A stretch of 51,091 nucleotides of DNA, from the NCBI GenBank assembly GCA_035948855.1, contig DASZIT010000043.1, positions 1-51,091 of the forward strand, read 5' to 3'. The stretch comes from DASZIT01 sp035948855 (lineage in GTDB: Bacteria > Actinomycetota > Acidimicrobiia > Acidimicrobiales > RAAP-2). The notes below the pieces were generated by a model. That model saw nothing but the letters and a program-made list of their open reading frames with translations, was not told the DNA's origin and did not search any database. Made by a program: the position numbers and the translations under genes. Numbering within the stretch: position 1 is the stretch's first letter; every line of letters starts with the position of its first letter. Positions 7,447 to 15,863 of this stretch are shown here, one piece after another.

Positions 7447-8181
7447 TTAGTCGGCCGAGGCGTTGAACCGGTAGCCAACCCCTCGGATGGTGGTGATCAG
7501 GGTGGGCGACGACGGGTCCTTCTCCACGTGGTTGCGAAGGCGCTTGATGTGGACGTCGAGGGTTTTGGTGTCCCCGTAGTAGTCAGAGCCCCAGATCCGG
7601 TCGATCAGCACGTCACGGGTCAGGACCCGCCCGGAGTTCTCGATCAACAGCGACAGCAGCTCGAATTCTTTCCGCCGGAGGTGGACGTCCACGTCGCGGA
7701 CCGACACCTGGTGGCGGTCGGGGTCGATCCGGATGCCACCGGCGTCGAGGACCGGCCGGATGTCGGGATGGTCGCCGTCCGAGCCGCGGACCCGGTCACC
7801 CGCCGGAGTCCGCCGGAGCACCGCCCGCATCCGGGCGACCAACTCCCGGAGCCGGTAGGGCTTGGCCACATAGTCGTCGGCGCCCACCTCGAGGCCGACC
7901 ACGGTATCGATCTCGGTGCCCTTGGCGGTGACCATGATGATCGGCACCGACGACCGGGCCCGGATCGAACGGCAGACGTCGATGCCCGACAACTTGGGCA
8001 ACATCAGGTCGAGCAGGATCAGATCCGGTGACTCCTGATCGAACATGCGGAGTGCCTCGACCCCGTCGCGGGCCACGGTGACGTCGAATCCCTCCCGGGT
8101 CAGCCCGATGACCAGCGCGTCGACGAACGATTCCTCGTCCTCGCACAGGAGTACCTTGGTCTGTGATGTGTCCGCGGTCAT
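7447..8181 (-). CDS. OmpR/PhoB-family response regulator (RegX3-like)
   Basis: The 244-aa regulator has an N-terminal receiver domain with acidic pocket CEDEE, phosphoacceptor Asp58 in LILLDLMLP, and the conserved lysine in DYVAKPY. A variable linker at about 125-145 leads to a C-terminal winged helix (LRRKEFELLSLLIENSGRVL; GDTKTLDVHIKRLRNHVE; ITTIRGVGYRF). It follows the histidine kinase gene by 11 bases on the same strand, so they are a two-component pair. In actinobacteria the SenX3-RegX3 pair governs the phosphate-starvation response; assignment to that subgroup is by architecture and gene order. It converges with the lipoprotein gene, 10 bases away. Confidence 0.9.
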   Translation of the reverse strand: MTADTSQTKVLLCEDEESFVDALVIGLTREGFDVTVARDGVEALRMFDQESPDLILLDLMLPKLSGIDVCRSIRARSSVPIIMVTAKGTEIDTVVGLEVGADDYVAKPYRLRELVARMRAVLRRTPAGDRVRGSDGDHPDIRPVLDAGGIRIDPDRHQVSVRDVDVHLRRKEFELLSLLIENSGRVLTRDVLIDRIWGSDYYGDTKTLDVHIKRLRNHVEKDPSSPTLITTIRGVGYRFNASAD

Positions 8182-8192
8182 GGGCTCCGGTC

Positions 8193-9431
8193 TCAGGCCG
8201 AGTATTCGGGAGGCCGGGGTAAGACCAGAGTGAAGGTGGATCCTTCGCCCTCGCGGGAATCGACCTCGACCCGGCCCTGATGATTATGGGCGACGTGGCG
8301 GACGATGGACAATCCGAGACCGGTGCCTCCGGTTTCGCGGCTGCGGCCGAGATCGACCCGGTAGAACCGCTCGAAGATGCGCTCGAGGTCGCGGGCAGGG
8401 ATGCCGACGCCCTTGTCGGCCACCGACAGCTTGACATCCTGGTCGACCTGGCTTCCGGCCACCCGCACCACCCCATCCTCCGATGAGAAAGTAACCGCGT
8501 TCTCGAGGAGACTGTGCATGGCCGACACCAACTGCCGCCGGTCCCCGATGACGTGGATCGGCGGGTCGGGCTCGTCCATCTCGATGGTGATGCGGCGTTG
8601 CTCGGCGGCGGCCTTCACCCGTTCGACGGCCTCCGCCATCACCAGGTTGATATAGATCGGCTCGCGAGGGGGCGTCTCCTCCGACTCGATGCGGCTCAGG
8701 TCGAGGAGGTCGTCGATGATGCGGCTCACCCGGAAGGCCTCGGTGTGGATCCGGGTGGCGAGCCGCTGGGCGATGGCCGGGTCGGGCTCGGCGGTGAGGG
8801 TCTCGGCCAGGAGCCCGAGAGCCCCGATCGGAGTCTTGAGCTCGTGGCTGACGTTGGCGACGAAGTCGCGCCGGATCTCTTCGAGACGGCGACGCTCGGA
8901 GACATCTTCGATAATGGCGATCACCCCGAGCGGCCGGCGGCCGTCGTCGATCAGGCGGGTGCCGATGGTCAAGGTCTGGCGGGGGGGACCGTAGAGATCG
9001 AGGGTGCGTTCATCCGAACCCTTGTGCCAGGCGTTCTCGAGCAACTCGGTGACCGCCTGGGCGGCCAGGGCATCACCGTGGCGGTTGTTCATCAGGGCGC
9101 CGGCCCGGGCGTTGCGGAAGCCGACCTCGCCGTTCTCGTCGCAGACGATCACCCCTTGGGGAAGGGTGTCGAGGGCCCGGCGCAGGCGGATGGCGTCGGA
9201 GCTGGCCTCGCTCACCGCCTCGGCGGCCTCCCCGGTGACCTTCTCGAGGTGGCTGAGGACCGGTTCGACGCCCCCGTCGTCGGGGGGTACCGCCCCCAGC
9301 CGGTTGGCCAGCGCGGTCAGGCGTTGTTGCAGGCTGCGGCGCCCGGCCCGGCGTCCCAGCCGGGCGGCCACCACCACGGCAATGGCGGCCACGACCACGA
9401 TCACGATGTATCCGATGAGGTACGGCTTCAC
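8193..9431 (-). CDS. Sensor histidine kinase (SenX3/PhoR-like)
   Basis: The 412-aa kinase has one clear N-terminal membrane helix (residues about 5-23), a basic stretch, a coiled linker, and a PAS-like domain (ALDTLPQGVIVCDENGEVGF to about 180). The HisKA box is FVANVSHELKTPIGALG with His196. The ATPase domain has an N box (LENAVTF), DKGVGIPARDLERIFERFYR, and GTGLGLSIVRHV. No extracytoplasmic sensor domain is visible, as is usual for SenX3-type kinases that read phosphate status through PhoU and the Pst transporter; neither of those genes is in the window. The start GTG at 9431 is preceded by GGGAGC. Confidence 0.9.
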   Translation of the reverse strand: MKPYLIGYIVIVVVAAIAVVVAARLGRRAGRRSLQQRLTALANRLGAVPPDDGGVEPVLSHLEKVTGEAAEAVSEASSDAIRLRRALDTLPQGVIVCDENGEVGFRNARAGALMNNRHGDALAAQAVTELLENAWHKGSDERTLDLYGPPRQTLTIGTRLIDDGRRPLGVIAIIEDVSERRRLEEIRRDFVANVSHELKTPIGALGLLAETLTAEPDPAIAQRLATRIHTEAFRVSRIIDDLLDLSRIESEETPPREPIYINLVMAEAVERVKAAAEQRRITIEMDEPDPPIHVIGDRRQLVSAMHSLLENAVTFSSEDGVVRVAGSQVDQDVKLSVADKGVGIPARDLERIFERFYRVDLGRSRETGGTGLGLSIVRHVAHNHQGRVEVDSREGEGSTFTLVLPRPPEYSA

Positions 9432-9514
9432 GCTCCCAGCATGGCAGGCCTACGCCTGAACCACGACACCGCTCAGGGGTCCTCGATTGTGAGCGAGAAA
9501 CAACATGAAAAGTA

Positions 9515-9543
9515 TTGAATAGTCATAGAACGTGGTTTACGTT
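9515..9543 (+). promoter_or_regulatory. Candidate promoter of the type IV secretion-like operon
   Basis: In an AT-rich pocket, TTGAAT (9515-9520) and TACGTT (9538-9543) are separated by exactly 17 bases. The -10 ends 6 bases before the ATG at 9550, so the transcript would be leaderless. The pocket (about 9485-9545) stands out from the surrounding GC-rich DNA. It is the only obvious promoter for the five genes that follow. Confidence 0.5.
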
Positions 9544-9549
9544 GGGATC

Positions 9550-9939
9550 ATGTTCACTGTCCCCCTCCCCCTTTCCTTCTCTCCATCCCCGGCGAGTGCG
9601 CCGGCGGTGCCAGCTGGCGTCGGCCACCTCACTTCGCTGGTCCACGCCGCGGTGGGGCGAATGGTCGACGTCCAGGTCCAACCGGACACCAGCGCGTTGC
9701 CCGGCGGTCAGGTGCTCCAAAACCTGATGAACGGGCTCGACGGCTGGGCACTGGCCCTGTCGCTGGTGGCGCTGGTGATCGGCGCCGCCGCCTGGGCGCT
9801 CGGCTCCCATGCCCAGAACTACCAGCAGACCTACGTGGGCCGGCGGGCGGTGTTGATCTCGGGATTGGCGGCACTGTTGATCGGAGCCGGCCCGGCCATC
9901 GTCAACTTCTTCTTCAAGGCCGGACAAGGGGTCCACTGA
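9550..9939 (+). CDS. Small membrane protein opening the T4SS-like operon
   Basis: From the ATG at 9550 the product is 129 aa; a GTG at 9532 is also in frame but would fall inside the promoter. It has a Pro/Ser-rich hydrophobic N-terminus that may be a signal sequence (cleavage near SPASAPAVPAG), a polar region, and two membrane helices (WALALSLVALVIGAAAWALG; RRAVLISGLAALLIGAGPA). Small two-helix proteins in this position are found before TrbL-like genes in actinobacterial conjugative clusters. VirB2-like pilins also have a signal plus two helices, so a pilin-like role is possible but unproven. It is followed one base later by the TrbL-like gene. Confidence 0.7.
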   Translation: MFTVPLPLSFSPSPASAPAVPAGVGHLTSLVHAAVGRMVDVQVQPDTSALPGGQVLQNLMNGLDGWALALSLVALVIGAAAWALGSHAQNYQQTYVGRRAVLISGLAALLIGAGPAIVNFFFKAGQGVH

Positions 9940-9940
9940 C

Positions 9941-11377
9941 ATGTTGGTCGCCCTCGGGATCCCGTCGATCCCGGGTCTGGGCTGTCCATCCCCGGCCGGG
10001 GCCCTCGGTGCCGCCGGGCTGGGTCCGGTGTGCCAAGCCGCCGGCGGGATTGCCGGCGCGGCGGCGAACCAGATCGCCGGCTTCGGAGTATCCAGCGTGC
10101 TCGACGCCATCGCGAGTTGGGTGTCGGCAGGAGGCGTGTGGCTGCTCGGACAGATCGGAGCGTTTCTGGATGCCACCACCTCGGTCGACCTCGGCGCTTC
10201 GTGGTTTACCGACCACTTCCGAACCATGGCCGGACTCGCGGGTGTGGTCATCGTGCCTCTGCTGTTCTTCGGGGTGATCCAGGCCATCCACCGGCAGAGC
10301 CCGTCAATGCTGATCCGCTCGGTGACCGTCAACGTCCCCCTGGCGATACTCCTCACCGCGGTGGCGGTCAAGCTGGTGCAGCTGGGGTTGGCCTTGACCG
10401 ACTCGATGAGTGCGACCGTGGCCCAAGGCGCCGGGCTCGATACCAACCATTTCTTCGGGTCGACCATCGCCGCGCTGTCCGGTCCGGCTACCGGGGGCCC
10501 GGGGACCCCGACGTTCGTGGTGCTGATGGGTGGGCTGGCGGTGGTATTCGGGGCGTTCCTGCTGTGGGTGGAGCTGTTGATCCGTTCGGCGGCCATCTAC
10601 GTCGCGGTGCTGTTCCTGCCCTTGGCGCTGGCCAGTCTGGCGTGGCCGGCCATCGCCCACTGGTGCCGCCGGTTGGTCGACACCCTGGTGGCATTGATCT
10701 TGGGGAAGTTCGTGATCGTGTCGGTCCTGAGCCTGGCCGCCGGCGCCTTGGCCGGGGGGACCGGATCGGTACCGTCCGGGTCCGGGGCTCCGTCCGGTGG
10801 CGGTCGGGGCAGCTTCACCGATGTGCTGGGAGGCGCGGCCCTGTTGCTGTTGGCCGCCTTCGCCCCCTGGGCCCTCTTCCGGCTCCTGCCCTTTCTGGAA
10901 GCCGGGGCGGTGGGCCATCTCGAAGGCACCGGTCGGCGCGCCTTTCAGACCGCGGTCGGACCGCCCCGGACCCTGGCGCAACACGCCATGCGGGTGGCGG
11001 CGGATGGTGCCAGCGGTGGGGCCGGCGAGGTCGGGTTGGCGATGGCGTCGGCTCAGGAAGGCGGCGGCGGCGGTAGTGCTCTCGGGGGTGGGGGAGGGCC
11101 CGGAGCGGCTGGGGCCGGCGCCAGCGAAGGTGGAACCGGCTCGGGGTCGGGCCCCCCCGACCTCGGCCGGTCGTCAATGGAAAAGCAGAGGGTCGGGACG
11201 GCCACGCCGCCGGGGGCGAGTGTGCCCATGGGTAGCTACCATCCGGCGGCGTCGAAGACGTACGAAGAGATGAGCGGAGGCAGCGGGGTCGAGAACGGTG
11301 CATCCGATGGCGAGGCGGCCCCGGCCGCATTGACATCCGGTTCGAGAACTGACCGGCCACTGACGCCGACACCGTGA
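9941..11377 (+). CDS. TrbL/VirB6-like polytopic membrane protein
   Basis: The 478-aa protein has an alanine/glycine-rich N-terminus with two cysteines, then about six to seven membrane segments (for example LAGVVIVPLLFFGVIQAI, LAILLTAVAVKLVQLGLAL, FVVLMGGLAVVFGAFLLWV, AAIYVAVLFLPLALASLAW, and a pair before residue 320). A long hydrophilic tail of about 140 residues is rich in Gly, Ala and Ser. The W-x-R-R-L-V-D-T-L-V-A-L segment after helix five is typical of TrbL/VirB6 proteins, which form the inner-membrane channel of type IV secretion systems. The start lies one base after the preceding stop, and the stop overlaps the next start (GTGA). Confidence 0.8.
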   Translation: MLVALGIPSIPGLGCPSPAGALGAAGLGPVCQAAGGIAGAAANQIAGFGVSSVLDAIASWVSAGGVWLLGQIGAFLDATTSVDLGASWFTDHFRTMAGLAGVVIVPLLFFGVIQAIHRQSPSMLIRSVTVNVPLAILLTAVAVKLVQLGLALTDSMSATVAQGAGLDTNHFFGSTIAALSGPATGGPGTPTFVVLMGGLAVVFGAFLLWVELLIRSAAIYVAVLFLPLALASLAWPAIAHWCRRLVDTLVALILGKFVIVSVLSLAAGALAGGTGSVPSGSGAPSGGGRGSFTDVLGGAALLLLAAFAPWALFRLLPFLEAGAVGHLEGTGRRAFQTAVGPPRTLAQHAMRVAADGASGGAGEVGLAMASAQEGGGGGSALGGGGGPGAAGAGASEGGTGSGSGPPDLGRSSMEKQRVGTATPPGASVPMGSYHPAASKTYEEMSGGSGVENGASDGEAAPAALTSGSRTDRPLTPTP

Positions 11378-12966
11378 GCGCGTCCGAGAGCCGAGTGCGC
11401 GCCGACCGAATGCACTACCGATTCGGTCCTCTGGAGCGGCGGGGCCTCATCGCCGGATGGAGAGGTGGGCAGATCGGTTCGGTGGCCGCCGGATTGGTGT
11501 TCGGTGTGCTCGCCTTGCGCTCGCATCCTTCGGTGGTGGGAGTCCTCGGGGCACTGGCTTGTGCCGGCATCGGGGTGGCGGCGGCCTGCTGGCCGGTGCG
11601 AGGCCGAACCGGTGAGCAGTGGTTCCCGTTGGTGGTCAGGTGGCTGATGGCCCAATTGCGGGGCGGCCACCGGCAACCCTCCCACGCTCCCGGGCTCGGC
11701 CATCTGGCCGATATGGAGTTGGGCGACACCGGGAAGGGCCCACCCGCAGTTCGACCCACTCCCGTCGACGGTCGCCGGGGGAGGCGGCCACCGGGGGTGT
11801 TCGACGGGCTCCGGATCGAACCGGTACCGGTCGGTGTCAGCCCGGACACGCCGGTTGCCGGGGTGGTGATGGACGCCCGGGGCCGCACCGCGACCGCGGT
11901 ACTAGCGGTACAGGGCCACAGCTTTGCCTTGCTCGGACCGGTGGAACAGGACTCGCGGATCGCCGCCTGGGCCCGGGTGCTCGCCTCCATGGCTCGAGAG
12001 GGATCGGCCGTCCACCGGGTGCAGTGGGTGGAGTCCTGCCTTCCCGACGACGGGAGCGCGGTGCGCAGCCATCAATTGGCCCGCGCCGAACTGGGCATCG
12101 ACACCGCGCCCGGGCGTTCGTATCAGTCCTTGGTCGATCAGTCGGTCCCGGTCACCCGGCGGCACCGGGTGCTGCTGGCGCTGTCCATCCACACCGCCCA
12201 CTCGTCCCGCGCCATTCGGGGATCGGGCGGGGGAGACGTCGGGGCGGCGGCGGTGCTGTTGCGCGAAGTGGTGGCGTTGCAACGGCTCATGGAGGACGCC
12301 GATGCCACCGTGGAGGGGATCCTCGGCCCCCGGGCGCTGTCGTCGGTGATGCGGGAGACATCGGCACCGTTGAGCTCGGTGGGGGGTGTCGGGGCGGAGG
12401 CGAGAACGGTCGCGGAACGAGGGCTGGACGAGGAGGAACGCGGGTCGGGTTCGGGTTGCCCTTGGCCGATGGTGGTCGAACCCCAATGGGATTCGGTCCG
12501 CGTCGATGCCACCTGGCATGCCACCTACTGGATCGCCGAGTGGCCCCGGATCGACGTGACGCCGGACTTCCTCGGGCCCTTGCTGTTCTCGCCGCTCCGT
12601 CGTTCGATCTCGTTGGTGATGGAACCGGTGAGCCCGATTCGAGCGGCGCGACAGGTGGCCCAGGCGAGGACGGCCGACATTGCCGACGGCGAACTGCGGC
12701 GGCGGGGCGGGTTTCTGGTGACGGCGCGTCAAACCCGTGAGAAGGAGGGCGCCGAGCATCGCGACGTCGAACTGGCCGATGGCCACGCCCAGTACCGGTT
12801 CTCTGGCTACGTGACCGTCACCGCCGACGGGCCCGATGAGCTGCGCGACGCCTGCGGGTCGATCGAGCAGGCCGCCGGGCAGACCCGGATGGAGCTCCGG
12901 CAGCTCTACGGGGAGCAGGACGTCGCCTTCGCCTGCACCATGCCGCTGGGACGTGGCCTGTCATGA
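11374..12966 (+). CDS. SCO6880-like membrane protein: VirB3/PrgI-type helices plus VirB4 N-terminal-like region
   Basis: The 530-aa protein starts with a basic segment and two adjacent membrane helices (residues about 35-50 and 55-75, containing AAGLVFGVLALRS and GVLGALACAGIGVAAACW) in the VirB3/PrgI manner. A large soluble region follows with no Walker motifs. Its later part (WIAEWPRIDVTPDFLGPLLF, MEPVSPIRAARQVAQARTADIAD, LRDACGSIEQAAGQTRMELRQLYGEQDVAFACTMPLGRGLS) resembles the N-terminal domain of VirB4/TraC ATPases, which normally precedes the ATPase core in one chain. Here the core is encoded by the next gene, which overlaps by four bases. Assignment to the SCO6880-like group is from architecture and position. 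Confidence 0.75.
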   Translation: MSASESRVRADRMHYRFGPLERRGLIAGWRGGQIGSVAAGLVFGVLALRSHPSVVGVLGALACAGIGVAAACWPVRGRTGEQWFPLVVRWLMAQLRGGHRQPSHAPGLGHLADMELGDTGKGPPAVRPTPVDGRRGRRPPGVFDGLRIEPVPVGVSPDTPVAGVVMDARGRTATAVLAVQGHSFALLGPVEQDSRIAAWARVLASMAREGSAVHRVQWVESCLPDDGSAVRSHQLARAELGIDTAPGRSYQSLVDQSVPVTRRHRVLLALSIHTAHSSRAIRGSGGGDVGAAAVLLREVVALQRLMEDADATVEGILGPRALSSVMRETSAPLSSVGGVGAEARTVAERGLDEEERGSGSGCPWPMVVEPQWDSVRVDATWHATYWIAEWPRIDVTPDFLGPLLFSPLRRSISLVMEPVSPIRAARQVAQARTADIADGELRRRGGFLVTARQTREKEGAEHRDVELADGHAQYRFSGYVTVTADGPDELRDACGSIEQAAGQTRMELRQLYGEQDVAFACTMPLGRGLS

Positions 12967-14297
12967 GCGCGTTGATGCCGAGGGTGCCCGCTCACGTTGC
13001 CACCACCCGTCATCTGAGCGTCGCCTATCCGCTGGCCACTGAGGCCGGTCTCGGGCATCAAGGAGTCCTCATCGGGCGGGATGTGCTGGGAGGGTCGTTC
13101 GTCTACGACCCCTTCGTGCTGTATCAACAAGGATTGATCACCAATCCGAACATGGTGGTGTTCGGGCAGATCGGCCGGGGCAAGAGCTCGTTCGTGAAGT
13201 CGTACCTGTGGCGGCAGGCGGTGTTCGGGCGACGGGCGTGGGTGGTTGATCCGAAGGGCGAGTACGGGCCGTTGGCCCGGGCCTGGGGCGTAGTGCCGGT
13301 GGCCCTGCGCCCGGGCGGTTCGGTGCGACTCAACCCATTGGATACTGGGCCCGCCCGCGGAGGGTCGGTGCTGACTGACCAGGGGACGGGAGATGGGGTC
13401 AGCGGACACGACCCCGGTGGCGTCGGGCGGCGACGGATCGAGCTCACCGCCTCGCTGGCGGTGGCCTGCCTGGGGCGGGACCTGGTGCCGAGGGAGCGGG
13501 CCGCCATCGACGCCGCCCTCACCGAGGCCACCCGGCGGTCGTCGGCTGCCGGCCGGCCGGCCCCGACCCTTCCCGACGTGGTCGAGTCGCTGTTGGACCC
13601 GAGCCCCGACGCCGCCGGGCAGCTCCGGACCGATCAACTCACGTTGATGGAGGATGGACGGGACGTGGCCCTCGAACTCCGCCGCCTCGTTCACGGTGAC
13701 CTGTGTGGGATGTTCGACGGGCCGACCACTCCGGGTCTCCGCCTCGATGCACCCCTGGTGGTGCTCGACCTGGCAGCGGTCTACAACTCGCCCGCCCTCG
13801 GCGTCCTGATGGCGTGCGCCACCGCCTGGCTCCAGAACGCAGTGGTGGCCGAGCACCGGCACCGGGTCATCGTGGTGGTGGACGAGGCCTGGGCGATTCT
13901 CTCGAACCTCGGGGTGGCCCGGTGGCTGCAGGCATCATGGAAGCTCTCCCGGGCATTGGGCATCGCCAACATCGCGGTGCTCCACCGGATGTCGGATCTG
14001 CGGGCGGTGGGGGCCAGCGACTCCGAGCAGGTGGGATTGGCCGAAGGGCTGTTGGCGGACTCCGAGACCCGGGTGATCTATGCCCAGTCGCCCGGTGAGG
14101 TGGAAAAGACCGGCGAGTTGCTCGGCCTCACCGCCACCGAGGCCGCACTGGTCACCCAGTTGCGTCGCGGCCTGGCGCTGTGGAAGGTCGGGCGGCGATC
14201 GTTTCTGGTCGAGCACCGGTTGGCGTCGGGCGAACGGGAGCTGATCGACACCGATGCGGCCATGATCGGCGAGCCGGACAACCGGTACCGGCCATGA
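12963..14297 (+). CDS. VirB4/TraC-like ATPase of a type IV secretion-like system
   Basis: The 444-aa protein carries Walker A GQIGRGKS (68-75) and Walker B RVIVVVDEAW (Asp307-Glu308). Helicase-like motifs include VVDPKGEYGPLARAWG after the P-loop and LGIANIAVLHRMSDL downstream. No membrane helix is seen. VirB4 ATPases power assembly and substrate transfer at the inner membrane. The usual N-terminal domain is missing and appears to be supplied by the preceding gene. Residues about 120-160 form a low-complexity insertion rich in Gly and Asp. Start and stop both overlap neighbouring genes by four bases (ATGA), so translation is coupled. Confidence 0.87.
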   Translation: MSALMPRVPAHVATTRHLSVAYPLATEAGLGHQGVLIGRDVLGGSFVYDPFVLYQQGLITNPNMVVFGQIGRGKSSFVKSYLWRQAVFGRRAWVVDPKGEYGPLARAWGVVPVALRPGGSVRLNPLDTGPARGGSVLTDQGTGDGVSGHDPGGVGRRRIELTASLAVACLGRDLVPRERAAIDAALTEATRRSSAAGRPAPTLPDVVESLLDPSPDAAGQLRTDQLTLMEDGRDVALELRRLVHGDLCGMFDGPTTPGLRLDAPLVVLDLAAVYNSPALGVLMACATAWLQNAVVAEHRHRVIVVVDEAWAILSNLGVARWLQASWKLSRALGIANIAVLHRMSDLRAVGASDSEQVGLAEGLLADSETRVIYAQSPGEVEKTGELLGLTATEAALVTQLRRGLALWKVGRRSFLVEHRLASGERELIDTDAAMIGEPDNRYRP

Positions 14298-15841
14298 GTG
14301 TGTCGACGGTGGCCAGCACGGTGGTGGGACTGGCCGGCCTGGTCGGCGCCGGTCTGGTCGGACGCAATCCTTCGCATCCTCCCCGGAGCCGGGGAAACGG
14401 GTTCCGGCATGCGATGCCGACTGCGCGCCGCCCCCGGGCGCCGATGAGGCAGGGCCTGGCGACCGGCCGACGGGGTGATCGCGACACCGCGGTGGCTCGA
14501 TGGGCCCGACCCGCCGATCTCCGGTCGTTGCCGGTGGGGCGCCGGGGTGCGAGACGGATCCAGACGGCGAAACGAGCCGCGCCCGGCCGTCTGGTCCTCG
14601 GGTGGGCCGGAAGCCGATTGCTGGCCGCCGAACCCCGTCAGTCGGTGATCGTCTTCGGCCCCACCCAGTCGCGCAAGACGAGCGGCTTCGCGGTGCCGTC
14701 CATCCTGGAGTGGGAGGGCCCGGTGATCGCCACCAGCGTGAAGGCGGATCTGGTGGGGGACACCATCGCCTACCGCCGGCGTCTCGGCGAGGTGGCCTGC
14801 TTCGATCCGTCCGGTTCCACCGGTCTTCCCTCCGCCGGTTGGTCGCCACTGCCCGCGGCTCGGAGTTGGCCGGGGGCGAGGCGGGTGGCGTCATCGATGA
14901 CCGATGTGGGCAAGACCTCGGTCGGCACCATGGGCGACGGCGACTTCTGGTACGCGACCGCGGCCAAGATGCTGGCACCGCTGTTGTTCGCCGCCGCCTC
15001 CGGGGGCCGGCAGATGACCGACGTGGTCCGGTGGGTGGACACCCAGGAGGAGTCCGAGGTTCTCGAGCTCCTCTACGCTGCCGGGGTGCCCGAGGCGGTT
15101 GCCGCCGCGCTTTCACTGTTCGGCAAGGAGGAGCGCCAGCGCAGCTCCATCTACACCACCGCGGAGACCATCCTCGAGCCGTTCGCTGACGAGCCTGGCG
15201 GTGGTGTCGGTGGCGACGGCCCCGACATCGAAGCGTCCCGGCTGGTCTCCGGTCACAACACCCTCTATCTCTGCGCCCCGGCCCACGATCAACGCCGGTT
15301 GAGCCCGCTGTTCACCGCCGTCCTCCGCCAGGTACTCGAGCATGTCTACGACTCGGTCACCCGGACCGGGTGCGCACTCGACCCGCCGCTGCTGGTGGTG
15401 TTGGACGAGGCGGCCAACATCGCGCCGCTCGCCGACCTCGACGCGGTGGCCGCCACCGCCGCCAGCCACGGCGTCCAGCTGGTCAGCATCTGGCACGACC
15501 TCGCCCAGATCACCGCCCGCTACGGAGCCCGATCGGCCACCGTGGTCAACAACCACCGGGCCAAGGTCTTCCTCTCGGGCATCTCCGATCCCTCCACCCT
15601 CGACTACGCCAGCCATTTGATCGGAGACGAAGAGGTGTTGCTACCGGCGTTCACCTCCGGTGGGCAGGGCGGCCCGACCACGACCCGGTCGTCCTCCAGC
15701 CGCCGGTTGGCACCCCCGCATGCGCTCCGCCGGATCCCACCCGGCGAGGGTGTCCTCGTCTACGGCGGGCTGCCGCCGGCGTGGTTGCGCCTCCGCACCT
15801 TCTTCGACGATCCGGTGCTGGCCGGCCGGGCGTCGGGGTAG
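14294..15841 (+). CDS. VirD4/TraG-like coupling ATPase
   Basis: The 515-aa protein has Walker A GPTQSRKT (122-129), Walker B LLVVLDEAAN (Asp371-Glu372), and the VirD4 family segments GPVIATSVKADLVGDTI (about 144-160), GTMGDGDFWYATAAKMLAPLLFAA, and ATVVNNHRAKVFLSGISD. One weak hydrophobic segment at residues 3-23 may anchor it; typical VirD4 proteins have two helices. Coupling proteins bring substrates, often a relaxase-DNA complex, to the secretion channel. The ATG at 14294 overlaps the previous stop and is preferred over an in-frame ATG at 14180 that lies well inside the VirB4 gene. It is the last gene of the operon; the next gene is convergent. Confidence 0.88.
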   Translation: MSVSTVASTVVGLAGLVGAGLVGRNPSHPPRSRGNGFRHAMPTARRPRAPMRQGLATGRRGDRDTAVARWARPADLRSLPVGRRGARRIQTAKRAAPGRLVLGWAGSRLLAAEPRQSVIVFGPTQSRKTSGFAVPSILEWEGPVIATSVKADLVGDTIAYRRRLGEVACFDPSGSTGLPSAGWSPLPAARSWPGARRVASSMTDVGKTSVGTMGDGDFWYATAAKMLAPLLFAAASGGRQMTDVVRWVDTQEESEVLELLYAAGVPEAVAAALSLFGKEERQRSSIYTTAETILEPFADEPGGGVGGDGPDIEASRLVSGHNTLYLCAPAHDQRRLSPLFTAVLRQVLEHVYDSVTRTGCALDPPLLVVLDEAANIAPLADLDAVAATAASHGVQLVSIWHDLAQITARYGARSATVVNNHRAKVFLSGISDPSTLDYASHLIGDEEVLLPAFTSGGQGGPTTTRSSSSRRLAPPHALRRIPPGEGVLVYGGLPPAWLRLRTFFDDPVLAGRASG

Positions 15842-15863
15842 CCCAGCCCCCTTATCAGCTCGG

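Noticed and set aside
9550..15841. Calling the T4SS-like operon a complete integrative conjugative element
   Set aside because: No relaxase, excision/integration genes, partition genes or flanking repeats are in the window, and the neighbours are ordinary chromosomal genes.
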